A stretch of DNA of 64,000 nucleotides from an uncultured Oscillibacter sp. (GTDB lineage: Bacteria > Bacillota > Clostridia > Oscillospirales > Oscillospiraceae), in the NCBI GenBank assembly GCA_910578935.1, contig CAJTSM010000006.1, positions 1 to 64,000 of the forward strand, read 5' to 3'. Below are positions 24,006-32,374 of this stretch, piece after piece; the stretch's first letter is position 1, and every line of letters starts with the position of its first letter. The notes under the pieces were generated by a model, which was not told the DNA's origin, made no database searches, and saw only the letters and a program-made list of their open reading frames with translations. The translations under genes and the position numbers were made by a program.

Positions 24006-25313
24006 ATGGAATCTATTTGGACGCAGACGGCGGACATGCCTGAATTTTCCCCCTTGGACGGGGACTTGAAAACCAGTGTGCTGATTGTGGGCGGCGGTTT
24101 GGCGGGACTGCTCTGCGCCTATTGGCTGGCTCAGGCAGGGGTGGATTATGCCCTGGTGGAAGCGGACCGCATCTGCGGCGGCGTGACGGGAAGCACCACC
24201 GCGAAACTCACGTTTCAGCACGGCCTGGTTTACGCAAGACTGCTTCGGGAATTCGGCCTGGAGCGGGCCAGGCTGTACCTTGAGGCCAACCGGGCGGCAC
24301 TGAGAGAGTATCGGAAGCTCTGCCAAGACATAGACTGTGATTTTGAGGAAAGGGATACCTGCGTTTACGCCCTGGCGGACCGGAGAAAATTGGACCGGGA
24401 ACTGGAAGCATTGGAGCGCCTGGGTTTTCAGGCGGAGTGGTCCAGAACACCGGCGCTGCCTATACCCACGGCGGGGGCGGTAAAATTCCCGAAACAGGCG
24501 CAGTTCCACCCGCTGAAGTTTGCCGCCGCCATCGCCAAGGGGCTGCGGATTTATGAGCGCACAAAAGTGCTGGAGCTGAGCCCCGGCAGGGCGGTGACGG
24601 ACCGGGGGACGGTGACGGCGGAGAGCATGGTCATAGCAACCCATTTCCCCTTGCTGAACAAACACGGGGCCTATTTCCTCAAGCTCTATCAAAGCCGGTC
24701 CTATGTCCTGGCTCTGGAAAATGCGCCGGAGGTGGGGGGCATGTATGTGGACGAAGCGGAAGGGGGACTGTCCTTTCGGGACTATAAAGGCTGCCTCCTG
24801 CTGGGCGGCGGGGGACGCCGGACCGGAAAGAAATGCGGCGGCTGGCGGGAGCTGGAGGATTTCGCCGCCCGGTACTATCCCCAGGCGAAGATTGCCGCCC
24901 GCTGGGCTACTCAGGACTGCATGACCTTAGACGGTGTGCCCTACGTGGGGCGGTATTCCAAGGGGGCGGATGGGCTTTACGTGGCCACGGGGTTCGACAA
25001 GTGGGGGATGACCTCCTCCATGGCGGCGGCGCTGCTGCTGGCGGACCTGGTTCAAGGCCGGGAGAACCCTTATACAGAGTTGTTTAATCCGTCCCGAAGT
25101 GTGCTGCGGCCCCAGCTGGCGGTGAACGCCTGGGAATCTGTCCTGGGGCTGCTGACCCCCACGGTCCCCCGGTGCCCCCATATGGGCTGCGCGCTGAAGT
25201 ACAACGCCCAGGAGCACAGCTGGGACTGCCCCTGCCATGGGTCCCGGTTTGGAGAAGACGGGGGGCTGATCGACAATCCGGCGACGGATGACAAGGGCGG
25301 TATGCGGCCGTAG
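24006..25313 (+). CDS. FAD-dependent oxidoreductase with C-terminal Rieske domain
   Basis: 435-residue fusion. Residues about 20-360 form a DAO/GlcD-type FAD domain (SVLIVGGGLAGLLCAYWLAQ for the dinucleotide fold; TTAKLTFQHGLVY; GLYVATGFDKWGMTSSMAAA). Residues about 375-430 carry a Rieske [2Fe-2S] centre (CPHMGCALKYN ... CPCHGSRFG). The fusion is known in Firmicutes, but its substrate is undefined. GGAGAGGTG precedes the ATG. No partner gene is adjacent; it converges on the split sigK. Confidence 0.9.
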   Translation: MESIWTQTADMPEFSPLDGDLKTSVLIVGGGLAGLLCAYWLAQAGVDYALVEADRICGGVTGSTTAKLTFQHGLVYARLLREFGLERARLYLEANRAALREYRKLCQDIDCDFEERDTCVYALADRRKLDRELEALERLGFQAEWSRTPALPIPTAGAVKFPKQAQFHPLKFAAAIAKGLRIYERTKVLELSPGRAVTDRGTVTAESMVIATHFPLLNKHGAYFLKLYQSRSYVLALENAPEVGGMYVDEAEGGLSFRDYKGCLLLGGGGRRTGKKCGGWRELEDFAARYYPQAKIAARWATQDCMTLDGVPYVGRYSKGADGLYVATGFDKWGMTSSMAAALLLADLVQGRENPYTELFNPSRSVLRPQLAVNAWESVLGLLTPTVPRCPHMGCALKYNAQEHSWDCPCHGSRFGEDGGLIDNPATDDKGGMRP

Positions 25314-25333
25314 CGGAGGGAAATTCCCAGGGG

Positions 25334-25838
25334 CTACAGGAGGGAACTGCTCTCTTGGAGAGCCTCTCGGAGCTTTTCCAAAGCCCGCTTTTCAATGCGG
25401 GACACATAGCTCCGGGAGATGCCGAAGGAGGAGGCAATTTCCCTTTGCGTCAAGGGCACGGTGCCCCCCAGACCATAGCGAAGGCGGATGATCTCCGCCT
25501 CCCGGGTGGTAAGGCGCTCCCGAACCAGCTTGTGGAGCCGCAGGGCGTTGTCCCGGTCATGGAGGTCCTCCAGCATGGTGTCGTCCACGCCTACGATGTC
25601 CATAAGCTGGAGGGCGTTGCCGTCCTTATCGGTGTCAATGGAGTCGGAGAGGGAAACCTCCCCCTGGAGTTTCTTTTGCCCCCGGAAGTACATGAGAATT
25701 TCGTTTTCGATGCAGCGGGCGGCGTAAGTGGCCAGGCGCGCGCCCTTGGCGGGATCAAAGCTGGAGATGCCCTTGATCAGGCCTATGGTGCCGATGGAGA
25801 TCAGGTCTTCCTGGTCGGCGCTTTGGGTGTAGTATTTT
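25334..25838 (-). pseudogene. sigK: sigK, C-terminal part (downstream half of interrupted gene)
   Basis: Encodes residues from about 66 to the end of the mother-cell sigma factor SigK: DLISIGTIGLIKGISSFDPA (region 2), LATYAARCIENEILMYFRG, and region 4 with TREAEIIRLRYGLGG and REIASSFGISRSYVSRIEKR. It has no start codon of its own in this frame that makes sense. Joining it at the AA dinucleotide 25839-25840 to the N-terminal part at 39776-39969 gives 194 + 505 = 699 bases, an exact 232-codon frame plus stop, reading HIIKKYYTQSADQ across the junction. It is therefore a gene segment awaiting excision, not decayed DNA. Confidence 0.93.
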
Positions 25839-27471
25839 TTGGACGGATGAAGCAAAGGGATGGATTGGCCCGGTTGAAAGCGGCCTCCCACGGGCCGCCG
25901 GATTTCAGGTGGATGTCCAGGTGGATGTGCTCTTTGGTGCTGCCCTTTTGGACCACAATGTGGTCCAAAATAGTGGTCACCAGAGCGGAGTTGACGCCGT
26001 TTTGGAAGGTTAGTTCCCGTTCCAACGCCGCACGGATTTTCTCTAGCTGTGCGGTTGTCTGTCTGCCCCTTTTTGATGCCCCGGCCTGGGTTGCTGACAG
26101 TCTTTCCTCTAAGGCTTTGACCTGTTGATTGAAGCCGTCGTTGCGCTGTTTAAACTCCGCCGTAGTGATGATGCCCTCGATGTTCATCTCCAGCAGGCGG
26201 TCTTTTTTTGCTTTGATGGAGGACAGTTCCCCCTCCATCCGGCGGATGTCCTGGGCGTAATCGTGCTCGTCGGGAACGGATTGAAGGACGGTTACCACCG
26301 CTTCCATAATGGCCTGTTTATTTTGGGCCAGCTGGTTGAAAATATGGGCCATGATTTGGTCTAACTCCGCCGTCCTGAGTTGAGGCGCGGAGCAGGCCGC
26401 CCGGCCCTTGTCCCGGTAGACCCGGCATTGCCAGACCTCCTTATTGCCTCCGGCACTTTTCAGTACCTGCCTATGAAAGCTGGTTCCGTGCTCCCCGCAG
26501 ATGATCTTGCCGCTGTAAGGGTAACGGTTGTGAAACTCGGCGGCGCTCTGGTGCTGCCGCATTTGCTCGCTCCGCCGCTTGTACAGGGCGTTGGCCCGGT
26601 TCCACAGCTCCTCCGGCACGATGGCCGGGATGGACGGGTCCGGATACATGACCCACTCGTCTTCGTCCAGAAAGATTTTCCGCTTGTTGCGGTAGTCCAC
26701 CGTCTGGGACTTGTTGGCGCAGTACCAGCCCTTATATTTTGGGTTGCAGAGGATATGCCGGATGGTCAGCACATTGAAAGCGTTGCCCTTCCGGCTGGTG
26801 AAGCCCTCATCCAGCAACGTCTGAGAGATCCGGCGAATCCCCATTTGCTGGTTGGCGTAGAGGTCAAAAATCCGCCGCACCACCTGGGCTTCCTCCTCGT
26901 TGATGGTGAGGACGCAGTCCTTTTTGTTGTAGCCCCATAGCTTGTCGTTCCCCAGCACGTGGCCGTTCTTGATGGCCTGGCGGAAGCCGAACTTCAGCCG
27001 CTCGGACAGCTTGCGCACCTCGTCCTGGGCCACCCCGGCCATGACCACCAGCCGGAACTCGCTGTCGCTGTCCAGGGTGTTGATGTTGTCGTTTTGGAAC
27101 AGCACCCCCACGTCGTGCTCCAGCAGCTCCTGGGTGTATTTGATGCTGTCCAGGGTGGAACGGGAAAAGCGGGAGATCTCCTTTGTGATGATAAAGTCGA
27201 ACCGCCCCGCTTTGGCGTCCTTTATCATCCGTAAGAAGCTGTCCCGCTTTTTGGTGCTGGTGCCGGAGATGCCCTCGTCGATGTACCCCGGGACGAAGGT
27301 CCAGCTTGGTTTTGATTGAATCAGCTCTGTATAATACTGCACCTGGTTTTCCAGGCTGTTAATCTGCTCGTCCTTGTCGGTGGACACTCGGGCGTAAAAG
27401 GTCACTCGCAAAGGCAGGTCAAAGATGGTCTTTCCGTTCCGCATTTCATTGCGGATCCTGAGCACATTCAC
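25801..27471 (-). CDS. Large serine recombinase (sigK element excisionase, SpoIVCA-like)
   Basis: 556-residue site-specific recombinase. The catalytic resolvase domain (RVTFYARVSTDKDEQINSLE with the active-site Ser; YIDEGISGTSTKKRDSFLRM; ITKEISRFSRSTLDS) is followed by the recombinase domain (ILCNPKYKGWYCANKSQTVD), a zinc ribbon (KIICGEHG ... WQCRVYRDKGRAACSAP) and a long coiled coil. The start is GTG 27471 after GGAGG. The last 13 or so codons lie beyond the crossover point in sigK sequence, in another frame, so the C-terminus changes after excision. Expected to excise the element in the mother cell. Confidence 0.93.
   Translation of the reverse strand: MNVLRIRNEMRNGKTIFDLPLRVTFYARVSTDKDEQINSLENQVQYYTELIQSKPSWTFVPGYIDEGISGTSTKKRDSFLRMIKDAKAGRFDFIITKEISRFSRSTLDSIKYTQELLEHDVGVLFQNDNINTLDSDSEFRLVVMAGVAQDEVRKLSERLKFGFRQAIKNGHVLGNDKLWGYNKKDCVLTINEEEAQVVRRIFDLYANQQMGIRRISQTLLDEGFTSRKGNAFNVLTIRHILCNPKYKGWYCANKSQTVDYRNKRKIFLDEDEWVMYPDPSIPAIVPEELWNRANALYKRRSEQMRQHQSAAEFHNRYPYSGKIICGEHGTSFHRQVLKSAGGNKEVWQCRVYRDKGRAACSAPQLRTAELDQIMAHIFNQLAQNKQAIMEAVVTVLQSVPDEHDYAQDIRRMEGELSSIKAKKDRLLEMNIEGIITTAEFKQRNDGFNQQVKALEERLSATQAGASKRGRQTTAQLEKIRAALERELTFQNGVNSALVTTILDHIVVQKGSTKEHIHLDIHLKSGGPWEAAFNRANPSLCFIRPKNTTPKAPTRKT
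25839..25862. other. Recombination site at the left end of the sigK element
   Basis: Core AA (25839-25840) followed inward by GGAC and GGATGAAGCAAAGGGA. The other end reads inward GGGTGAAGCGAAAGGA at the same distance of 4 bp from its AA core, giving mirror-image half-sites as expected for a serine recombinase. Confidence 0.65.
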
Positions 27472-27640
27472 GTCCGCTCGCCTCCTCTGTCAAGCACATA
27501 GGGTACTGGAAAAGCTCCGGGAAGTCTATCACAGAATGTACCAAATCCATGGCTTTGGAATGAGTGAAATCCGATATCAGGCTAAGAGAATGAATGTAGT
27601 CCAGCAGAGTGCCAACCAGTTCTCGCTGTGCGCTTTCCAA
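27446..27640 (-). CDS. 64-residue ORF coupled to the recombinase
   Basis: Small acidic protein (LVGTLLDYIHSLSLISDFTH near the N-terminus; VIDFPELFQYPMCL). A TTG start at 27640 is supported by GAGGTG 8 bases upstream, and it overlaps the recombinase start by 26 bp, so the two are probably cotranslated. In C. difficile a small skin-encoded protein (CD1234) acts as recombination directionality factor; by position this ORF is a candidate for such a role, but no sequence relation is claimed. Confidence 0.5.
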   Translation of the reverse strand: MESAQRELVGTLLDYIHSLSLISDFTHSKAMDLVHSVIDFPELFQYPMCLTEEASGRECAQDPQ

Positions 27641-27681
27641 ATTGCATCACCTCGGTTCATAGGTATGCTTGGAAGGCAAAA

Positions 27682-27713
27682 AAATGCCGGGCGGAAAAAA
27701 TCCGTCTGGCATC
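27682..27713 (-). terminator. Terminator of the element's catabolic operon
   Basis: ATGCC.GGCGGA, A-rich loop, TCCGTCTGGCAT; on the minus strand the stem is followed by TTTTTTT. It separates the operon from the recombinase unit. The rest of 27641-27828 shows nothing else clear. Confidence 0.75.
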
Positions 27714-27828
27714 AATTGAAATATTAGAAAACGGGCAGTTCATTCACCGGCGACAGGCAGCTGAGGATGCCTGAAACCTGGCGGAATCATACCCGATTCG
27801 ATGGGAGGGGCGGGGGAGACGGGACCGT

Positions 27829-28929
27829 TCACAGGTTTTGACGGTATTTCTTTCCAAGGGCGTCGGCTTCCAGCATTGCGCCGTATATTAATTCCGGCGT
27901 CACAGGAAACGGCATGTGGTGGACCGTAGAGCCCGGAACACAGGCTTTTTCTGCGGCAAGGCAGAGAAGAGCCGGATCAGGTTCGTAATACCCCATATCC
28001 GAAAAACAAACCGGAAGTCCCACGTCACAGCAAAACCGCAAAACCGCATCTACCTCCTGCTTGGGAGCCGCTTCCATGACCAGCTGGGTCAGGGTGCAGA
28101 ACGCCACTTTGCAGCCGTGGTATTGGCAGTGAAGCTGAGGAATCATGGTAAATCCTTTCTGGATGGCATGGGCAGCGGCAAGACCGCCGCTTTCAAAGCC
28201 GACGCTGGACAGGTATGTATTTACCTCCACAATGGTTTCCAGCGCCTCCGAGCAGACGCCCGCTTCCGCGTCTTTTTTCGCTTGAGGGCCATACTCCTGT
28301 AGCAGCTCCCAACACATGGCCGCAAGCCCCGCCGCCGCCCGCGTAGGCTGACCGCCTGTCTGGTTCGGACTGCCGGAAGCTCCGCAGGCTCTCGCCTCGA
28401 ACCAGGTTGCCATCGCATCGCCCATGCCTGCCGCGAGCAGGGCGGCGGGCGCTTTTGCGATGACGGAAGTATCTGCCAGCACCATGTCCGGGCAGGTATT
28501 TAAGAAGAGATATCGTTCAAATTCGCCGTTGTCCCGGTAAATTACGCTCAGTGAACTGCAAGGCGAATCCGTGGAAGCGACCGTGGGAATGATGACAGAC
28601 CGTAAGCCCGCTTCATAGGCGACCGCCTTAGCCGTATCCAGAATTTTTCCTCCGCCAATTCCAATGACTGCCGTGGAGCCCTTTTCTTTTGCGCGGTTTG
28701 TCAAATCATCGATCTGTCTTTGAGAACACTCTCCTTGAAAGAGCTCATACGTCAGCTCATACGGCTTGCCGTCAAGACCGCTTTGCAGAGTATCCCCCAT
28801 TCGTTTCATACCGTTGGGGCTGATGATCACCAGCAGCCGGTTCCCCATTCCCTGTAAGTATTGGTCCAATGTCCGCAGCGCATCCGGGCCCTGTACATAT
28901 TTCGCCGGGCTTTTTAATATTTTACTCAC
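27829..28929 (-). CDS. Glycerol dehydrogenase family protein (iron-containing ADH)
   Basis: 366-residue NAD-dependent dehydrogenase of the GldA group. The nucleotide region shows VIGIGGGKILDTAKAVAYE and IPTVASTDSPCSSLSVIY; the metal ligands are expected in AGMGDAMATWFEAR (Asp), GLAAAHAIQKG (His) and CQYHGCKVAF (His). Length matches GldA. Last gene of the skin-borne operon; it overlaps the glycerate kinase gene by 8 bp. Substrate could be glycerol, glyceraldehyde or a longer polyol. Confidence 0.88.
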   Translation of the reverse strand: MSKILKSPAKYVQGPDALRTLDQYLQGMGNRLLVIISPNGMKRMGDTLQSGLDGKPYELTYELFQGECSQRQIDDLTNRAKEKGSTAVIGIGGGKILDTAKAVAYEAGLRSVIIPTVASTDSPCSSLSVIYRDNGEFERYLFLNTCPDMVLADTSVIAKAPAALLAAGMGDAMATWFEARACGASGSPNQTGGQPTRAAAGLAAMCWELLQEYGPQAKKDAEAGVCSEALETIVEVNTYLSSVGFESGGLAAAHAIQKGFTMIPQLHCQYHGCKVAFCTLTQLVMEAAPKQEVDAVLRFCCDVGLPVCFSDMGYYEPDPALLCLAAEKACVPGSTVHHMPFPVTPELIYGAMLEADALGKKYRQNL

Positions 28930-30067
28930 GATACGCTTCCTCCATATCCATGATTGCTGTAAGAAAGCCCATGATGTTTCGAATCGTCCGGCGCAGGTTT
29001 TCCCGGCTTTTCAGCTTCGCCGTTTCGAACGGCTCAGGAACATGGTTGATACTGAATACGCTGCAAACGCCCAGGTCGTAGATCCCGTCGGCTCCGTCGC
29101 CCACAGAACCTACCACTGCCACGACAGGCGTCCCCACTTGTTTGGCACGGCGTCCAACGCCTGCAATGACCTTGCCCCGGACGCTTTGACTATCCAGCCG
29201 TCCTTCGCCCGTAAAGACGACCCGGGCGCCCCGCACAATATTGTTAAATCCAACGGTATTCAGCACGGTTTCAATGCCCATTTGCAGCGTTCCCCGCCAG
29301 AACGCCACCGCGCCGCCGCCCATGCCGCCGGCGGCGCCGGCGCCGGGAAGCTGTTCAATTTCCACGCCGAGATCCCGAGCTGCGATTTGGGCAAAGTGAT
29401 GCAGGTTTGCGTCCAGCCGAGCAACCATCTCCGTGTCTGCTCCTTTTTGTGGGCCGAATACCGCGCTGGCTCCCATGGGACCGCAGAGCGGATTATCGAT
29501 GTCGCACATCACTGTGATTTCCGGCAAGGAGCGCTGCCCGGTGGGATCGATCTGCGCAATGCGGTCCAGCGTTCCGCCGGTCGGTACAAACACGTTCCCA
29601 GTCTCGTCCAGGAAGCGTGATCCCAGCGCGGCCGCCGCGCCGCAGCCTCCGTCGTTGGTGGCGCTTCCGCCCAGACCCAGAATGATGCGCTTTGCCCCTC
29701 CCTCCGCCGCCGCAGCCATCAGCTCTCCCACGCCGTAAGTGGTTGCCTGATCAGGTTCCAGACGGTTTCCTGCCAACGGAAGGCCTGCCGCTGCCGCCAT
29801 TTCCACAACCGCCGTACTATCGGGAAGCAGGCCGTAAAAGCCCGTTATTTCTTCCATATAGGGTCCGTGGCAGGGGACCTCTATGCGCTCTCCCCCTAGT
29901 GCGGCAAGGAATGCGTCCACGCTGCCCTCGCCTCCGTCAGCTACCGGAATGGCAACGACATCCGCCGATGGGCGGACGCGAAGGATCTCATCCCTCATAA
30001 TATTGCAGATATCCTGGGATGTCAGTGTCCCCTTGAAAGAATCCGGCACCAATACGTATCGTTCCAT
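28922..30067 (-). CDS. Glycerate kinase (GarK/GlxK family)
   Basis: 381-residue kinase that phosphorylates D-glycerate to 2-phosphoglycerate (or 3-phosphoglycerate in some members) with ATP. Family segments are VLVPDSFKGTLTSQDICNIM at the N-terminus, IPVADGGEGSVDAFLAALGG, LGLGGSATNDGGCGAAAALG and VFTGEGRLDSQSVRGKV. It overlaps the dehydrogenase gene that follows. In this operon it would feed the product of the tartronate-semialdehyde-reductase-like enzyme into lower glycolysis. Confidence 0.95.
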   Translation of the reverse strand: MERYVLVPDSFKGTLTSQDICNIMRDEILRVRPSADVVAIPVADGGEGSVDAFLAALGGERIEVPCHGPYMEEITGFYGLLPDSTAVVEMAAAAGLPLAGNRLEPDQATTYGVGELMAAAAEGGAKRIILGLGGSATNDGGCGAAAALGSRFLDETGNVFVPTGGTLDRIAQIDPTGQRSLPEITVMCDIDNPLCGPMGASAVFGPQKGADTEMVARLDANLHHFAQIAARDLGVEIEQLPGAGAAGGMGGGAVAFWRGTLQMGIETVLNTVGFNNIVRGARVVFTGEGRLDSQSVRGKVIAGVGRRAKQVGTPVVAVVGSVGDGADGIYDLGVCSVFSINHVPEPFETAKLKSRENLRRTIRNIMGFLTAIMDMEEAYRE

Positions 30068-30148
30068 ATTGCGTCCCTCCTTCGTTAAAAATCATTCGGC
30101 GGGAGAAGGGCGGCCTCCTCCCGCCGGTGGCAATCGTCTTGGAATGGA

Positions 30149-31036
30149 TCAGTCGTTGAATTTTACGCCGCCGAGTTCTTCGTAATACTTTGCGACGGCG
30201 CTGTGATCACAAGCGCCGCTGCCGCTTTCGGACAGCTTCTTCATGAGCTCCAGCATTTCCTGCGCCAAAGGCATCGGGGCATGCACCAGCTCGCCGGTGC
30301 TCAGCGCGTTGGTCAGATCCTTGATATGCAGATCGATCCGGAATCCTGGCTTATAATTGTCGGCCAGCATCATAGGCGCCTTGGCGTTCATGACATTAGA
30401 GCCGGCCAGACCGCCTTTGATGGCCTCAAAGACTTTCTGAGTATCCGCACCGGCCTTCTCTGCCAGCATCAGGCCCTCTGCGAGACCGGCGATGTTCACC
30501 GCTACAATGACCTGATTGGCCAGCTTGCATGTGTTTCCGCTGCCGGCGGGGCCGACCCAGGTGGCGCTGCTGCCCATGGCTTCAAACAGAGGCTTTGCTC
30601 TTTCAAAGTTTTCCACGTCGCCGCCGGCCATGATAGCCAGTGTGCCGGCCACAGCCATAGGCTCGCCGCCGGAAACCGGAGCGTCAATGAAATGAATACC
30701 CATCTTCTTCAATTCGGCATAGATTTCACGGGAATCGCCGGGGGCGCCGGAGGTCATGTCCACAAACAGCGTGCCGGGCTTGGCCTCCTTTGCGATGCCG
30801 TTTTCGCCCAGCAGCAATTCCTTGACCTGGGGGCTGTTCGGAAGCATGGTAACGATGACCCCGCACTCCCGGGCGACTTGCGCGAAGCTGCCGGCCACGG
30901 CCATGCCGCTTTCCTCAGCTTCCCTTTTTCGCGCTTCATTCCGAACGCCGACCAGCAGATCAAACCCCGCCTTTTTCAGATTATTAGACATGGGCATACC
31001 CATAATGCCAAGGCCGATAAAACCGATTTTACTCAT
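30149..31036 (-). CDS. 2-hydroxy-3-oxopropionate (tartronate semialdehyde) reductase family
   Basis: 295-residue beta-hydroxyacid dehydrogenase. The nucleotide loop is IGFIGLGIMGMPMSNNL, the substrate-binding motif is FVDMTSGAPGDSREI, and the catalytic-lysine segment is WVGPAGSGNTCKLANQVI. GarR/GlxR enzymes reduce tartronate semialdehyde to D-glycerate; pairing with glycerate kinase downstream supports that reaction, though other hydroxyacids cannot be excluded from sequence. Confidence 0.9.
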   Translation of the reverse strand: MSKIGFIGLGIMGMPMSNNLKKAGFDLLVGVRNEARKREAEESGMAVAGSFAQVARECGVIVTMLPNSPQVKELLLGENGIAKEAKPGTLFVDMTSGAPGDSREIYAELKKMGIHFIDAPVSGGEPMAVAGTLAIMAGGDVENFERAKPLFEAMGSSATWVGPAGSGNTCKLANQVIVAVNIAGLAEGLMLAEKAGADTQKVFEAIKGGLAGSNVMNAKAPMMLADNYKPGFRIDLHIKDLTNALSTGELVHAPMPLAQEMLELMKKLSESGSGACDHSAVAKYYEELGGVKFND

Positions 31037-31055
31037 AATAAATCTCCCTTTCTAG

Positions 31056-32348
31056 TTACGATAACTCAATGCCCAATTTTTTTGCCAAGCGTCCTAACGT
31101 ACTGGCGTCCATATCCAGCGCCGTGGCCGCTTTCCGAAGGCTGCCTTCCCGGTGAAGCGCTTTTGTAACCAGCTCGCGCTGCAAATTTTCCACAGCCGCT
31201 TTCATATTCGTGCCGTTGGAATGCACAGGGGAATATACAGCGGGCTGGTCCATCCCCGCGATGCGGGCGGGCAGATCCTCCTTGCTGATTTTCGTACCAA
31301 TCGACGATACCGTTAGGTTCTCCACCGTGTTCCGCAGTTCCCGGACATTGCCGGGCCAACCGTATTGGAGGAAACAGTTGCGGACATCCTGGGTGAATTC
31401 TTTCGAGAGCTTGTATTTCTCGCAAAAATGCTGTAAATAAAATTCCGCCAGAGGGATGATATCCTCCTGCCTCTTTCGGAGCGGCGGAATATCCAGCTCT
31501 ACAACGTTTAACCGATAGTACAGCGCATCCAGGAATTGGCCGCTTTCCACCATTTCTTCAATATTGCGGCTGGTGGCAGAGATCAGACGCACGTCCAGTT
31601 TAACGGGATGTGTTCCGCCGACCCGCATAATTTCATTTTCCTGGATGGTCCGTAGCAGCTTTGCCTGAAGGGAAAGACTCATGTCGCCAATCTCATCCAA
31701 GAGAATCGTTCCGTGATTCGCCAGCTCAAAAAGGCCCATCTTTCCCTTTTCGCGTGCGCCGGTAAAAGCGCCTTTTTCATAACCGAACAGTTCCGATTCC
31801 ATCAGCGGCGCCGGGATGGCGCTGCAGTTGATTTTAATAAACGGTTTATCCGCGCGGCCGCTGTTGTGGTGAATAAAGGAGGACACCACTTCTTTGCCCA
31901 CACCCGTTTCGCCCAGCAGCAGCACGGTTGTAGGGTAGGCCGCCACCTGCTTCGCTTTTGTGAAGATGCGGATCATGCTGTCGCTGGTAGCGATGCAATT
32001 TTGGATACCAAAATTGGACAGCGTTTCCTGATAGGAAGAGTTTGTCTGTATGGTATCCTCCATCTTCTCGCGAAGCTGCTGGAGATTTTCCTCCTTCCGC
32101 TGAAGTATAATATATCCGGAGGAGACGCGGGAGGAAACAACCGTCAAACCATTTGCCTTTAACGTTTGCCTCTCTCCGCATTCTGCGGCTCTCCTCAGCA
32201 GGTCCTGGAGCCTCTCGGATTGTTCGCCCAGCATTTGACGCACAGAGACCCAAGCGCGATTCTCTGCGAGAACCGTGCCATGAGCGTCGGCCACTAGCAT
32301 TGGCGCGAGAATCGTATCTACCAACTGCCGCAGTTCCAGTTCTGTCAT
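31056..32348 (-). CDS. Sigma-54-dependent transcriptional activator
   Basis: 430-residue enhancer-binding protein. The N-terminus (about 1-115) is PAS-like (MLVADAHGTVLAENRAWVSV) and may sense a small ligand. The AAA+ core has Walker A LLLGETGVGKEV, the sigma-54 contact loop GAFTGA, and DEIGDMSLSLQAKLLRTIQE. A Fis-type helix-turn-helix ends the protein (SLRKAATALDMDASTLGRL). ATG 32348 follows GGAAGGAGG. Placed within the operon it presumably controls, whose promoter at 39399-39415 matches the sigma-54 consensus. Confidence 0.93.
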   Translation of the reverse strand: MTELELRQLVDTILAPMLVADAHGTVLAENRAWVSVRQMLGEQSERLQDLLRRAAECGERQTLKANGLTVVSSRVSSGYIILQRKEENLQQLREKMEDTIQTNSSYQETLSNFGIQNCIATSDSMIRIFTKAKQVAAYPTTVLLLGETGVGKEVVSSFIHHNSGRADKPFIKINCSAIPAPLMESELFGYEKGAFTGAREKGKMGLFELANHGTILLDEIGDMSLSLQAKLLRTIQENEIMRVGGTHPVKLDVRLISATSRNIEEMVESGQFLDALYYRLNVVELDIPPLRKRQEDIIPLAEFYLQHFCEKYKLSKEFTQDVRNCFLQYGWPGNVRELRNTVENLTVSSIGTKISKEDLPARIAGMDQPAVYSPVHSNGTNMKAAVENLQRELVTKALHREGSLRKAATALDMDASTLGRLAKKLGIELS

Positions 32349-32374
32349 GGTCTCTCTGCCTCCTTCCGTTTTCA

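Noticed and set aside
27659..27667. CATACCTAT on the minus strand as a sigma-E -10 for the recombinase unit
   Set aside because: The predicted start would fall on the SD of the 64-residue ORF, leaving no leader, and the -35 match is poor.
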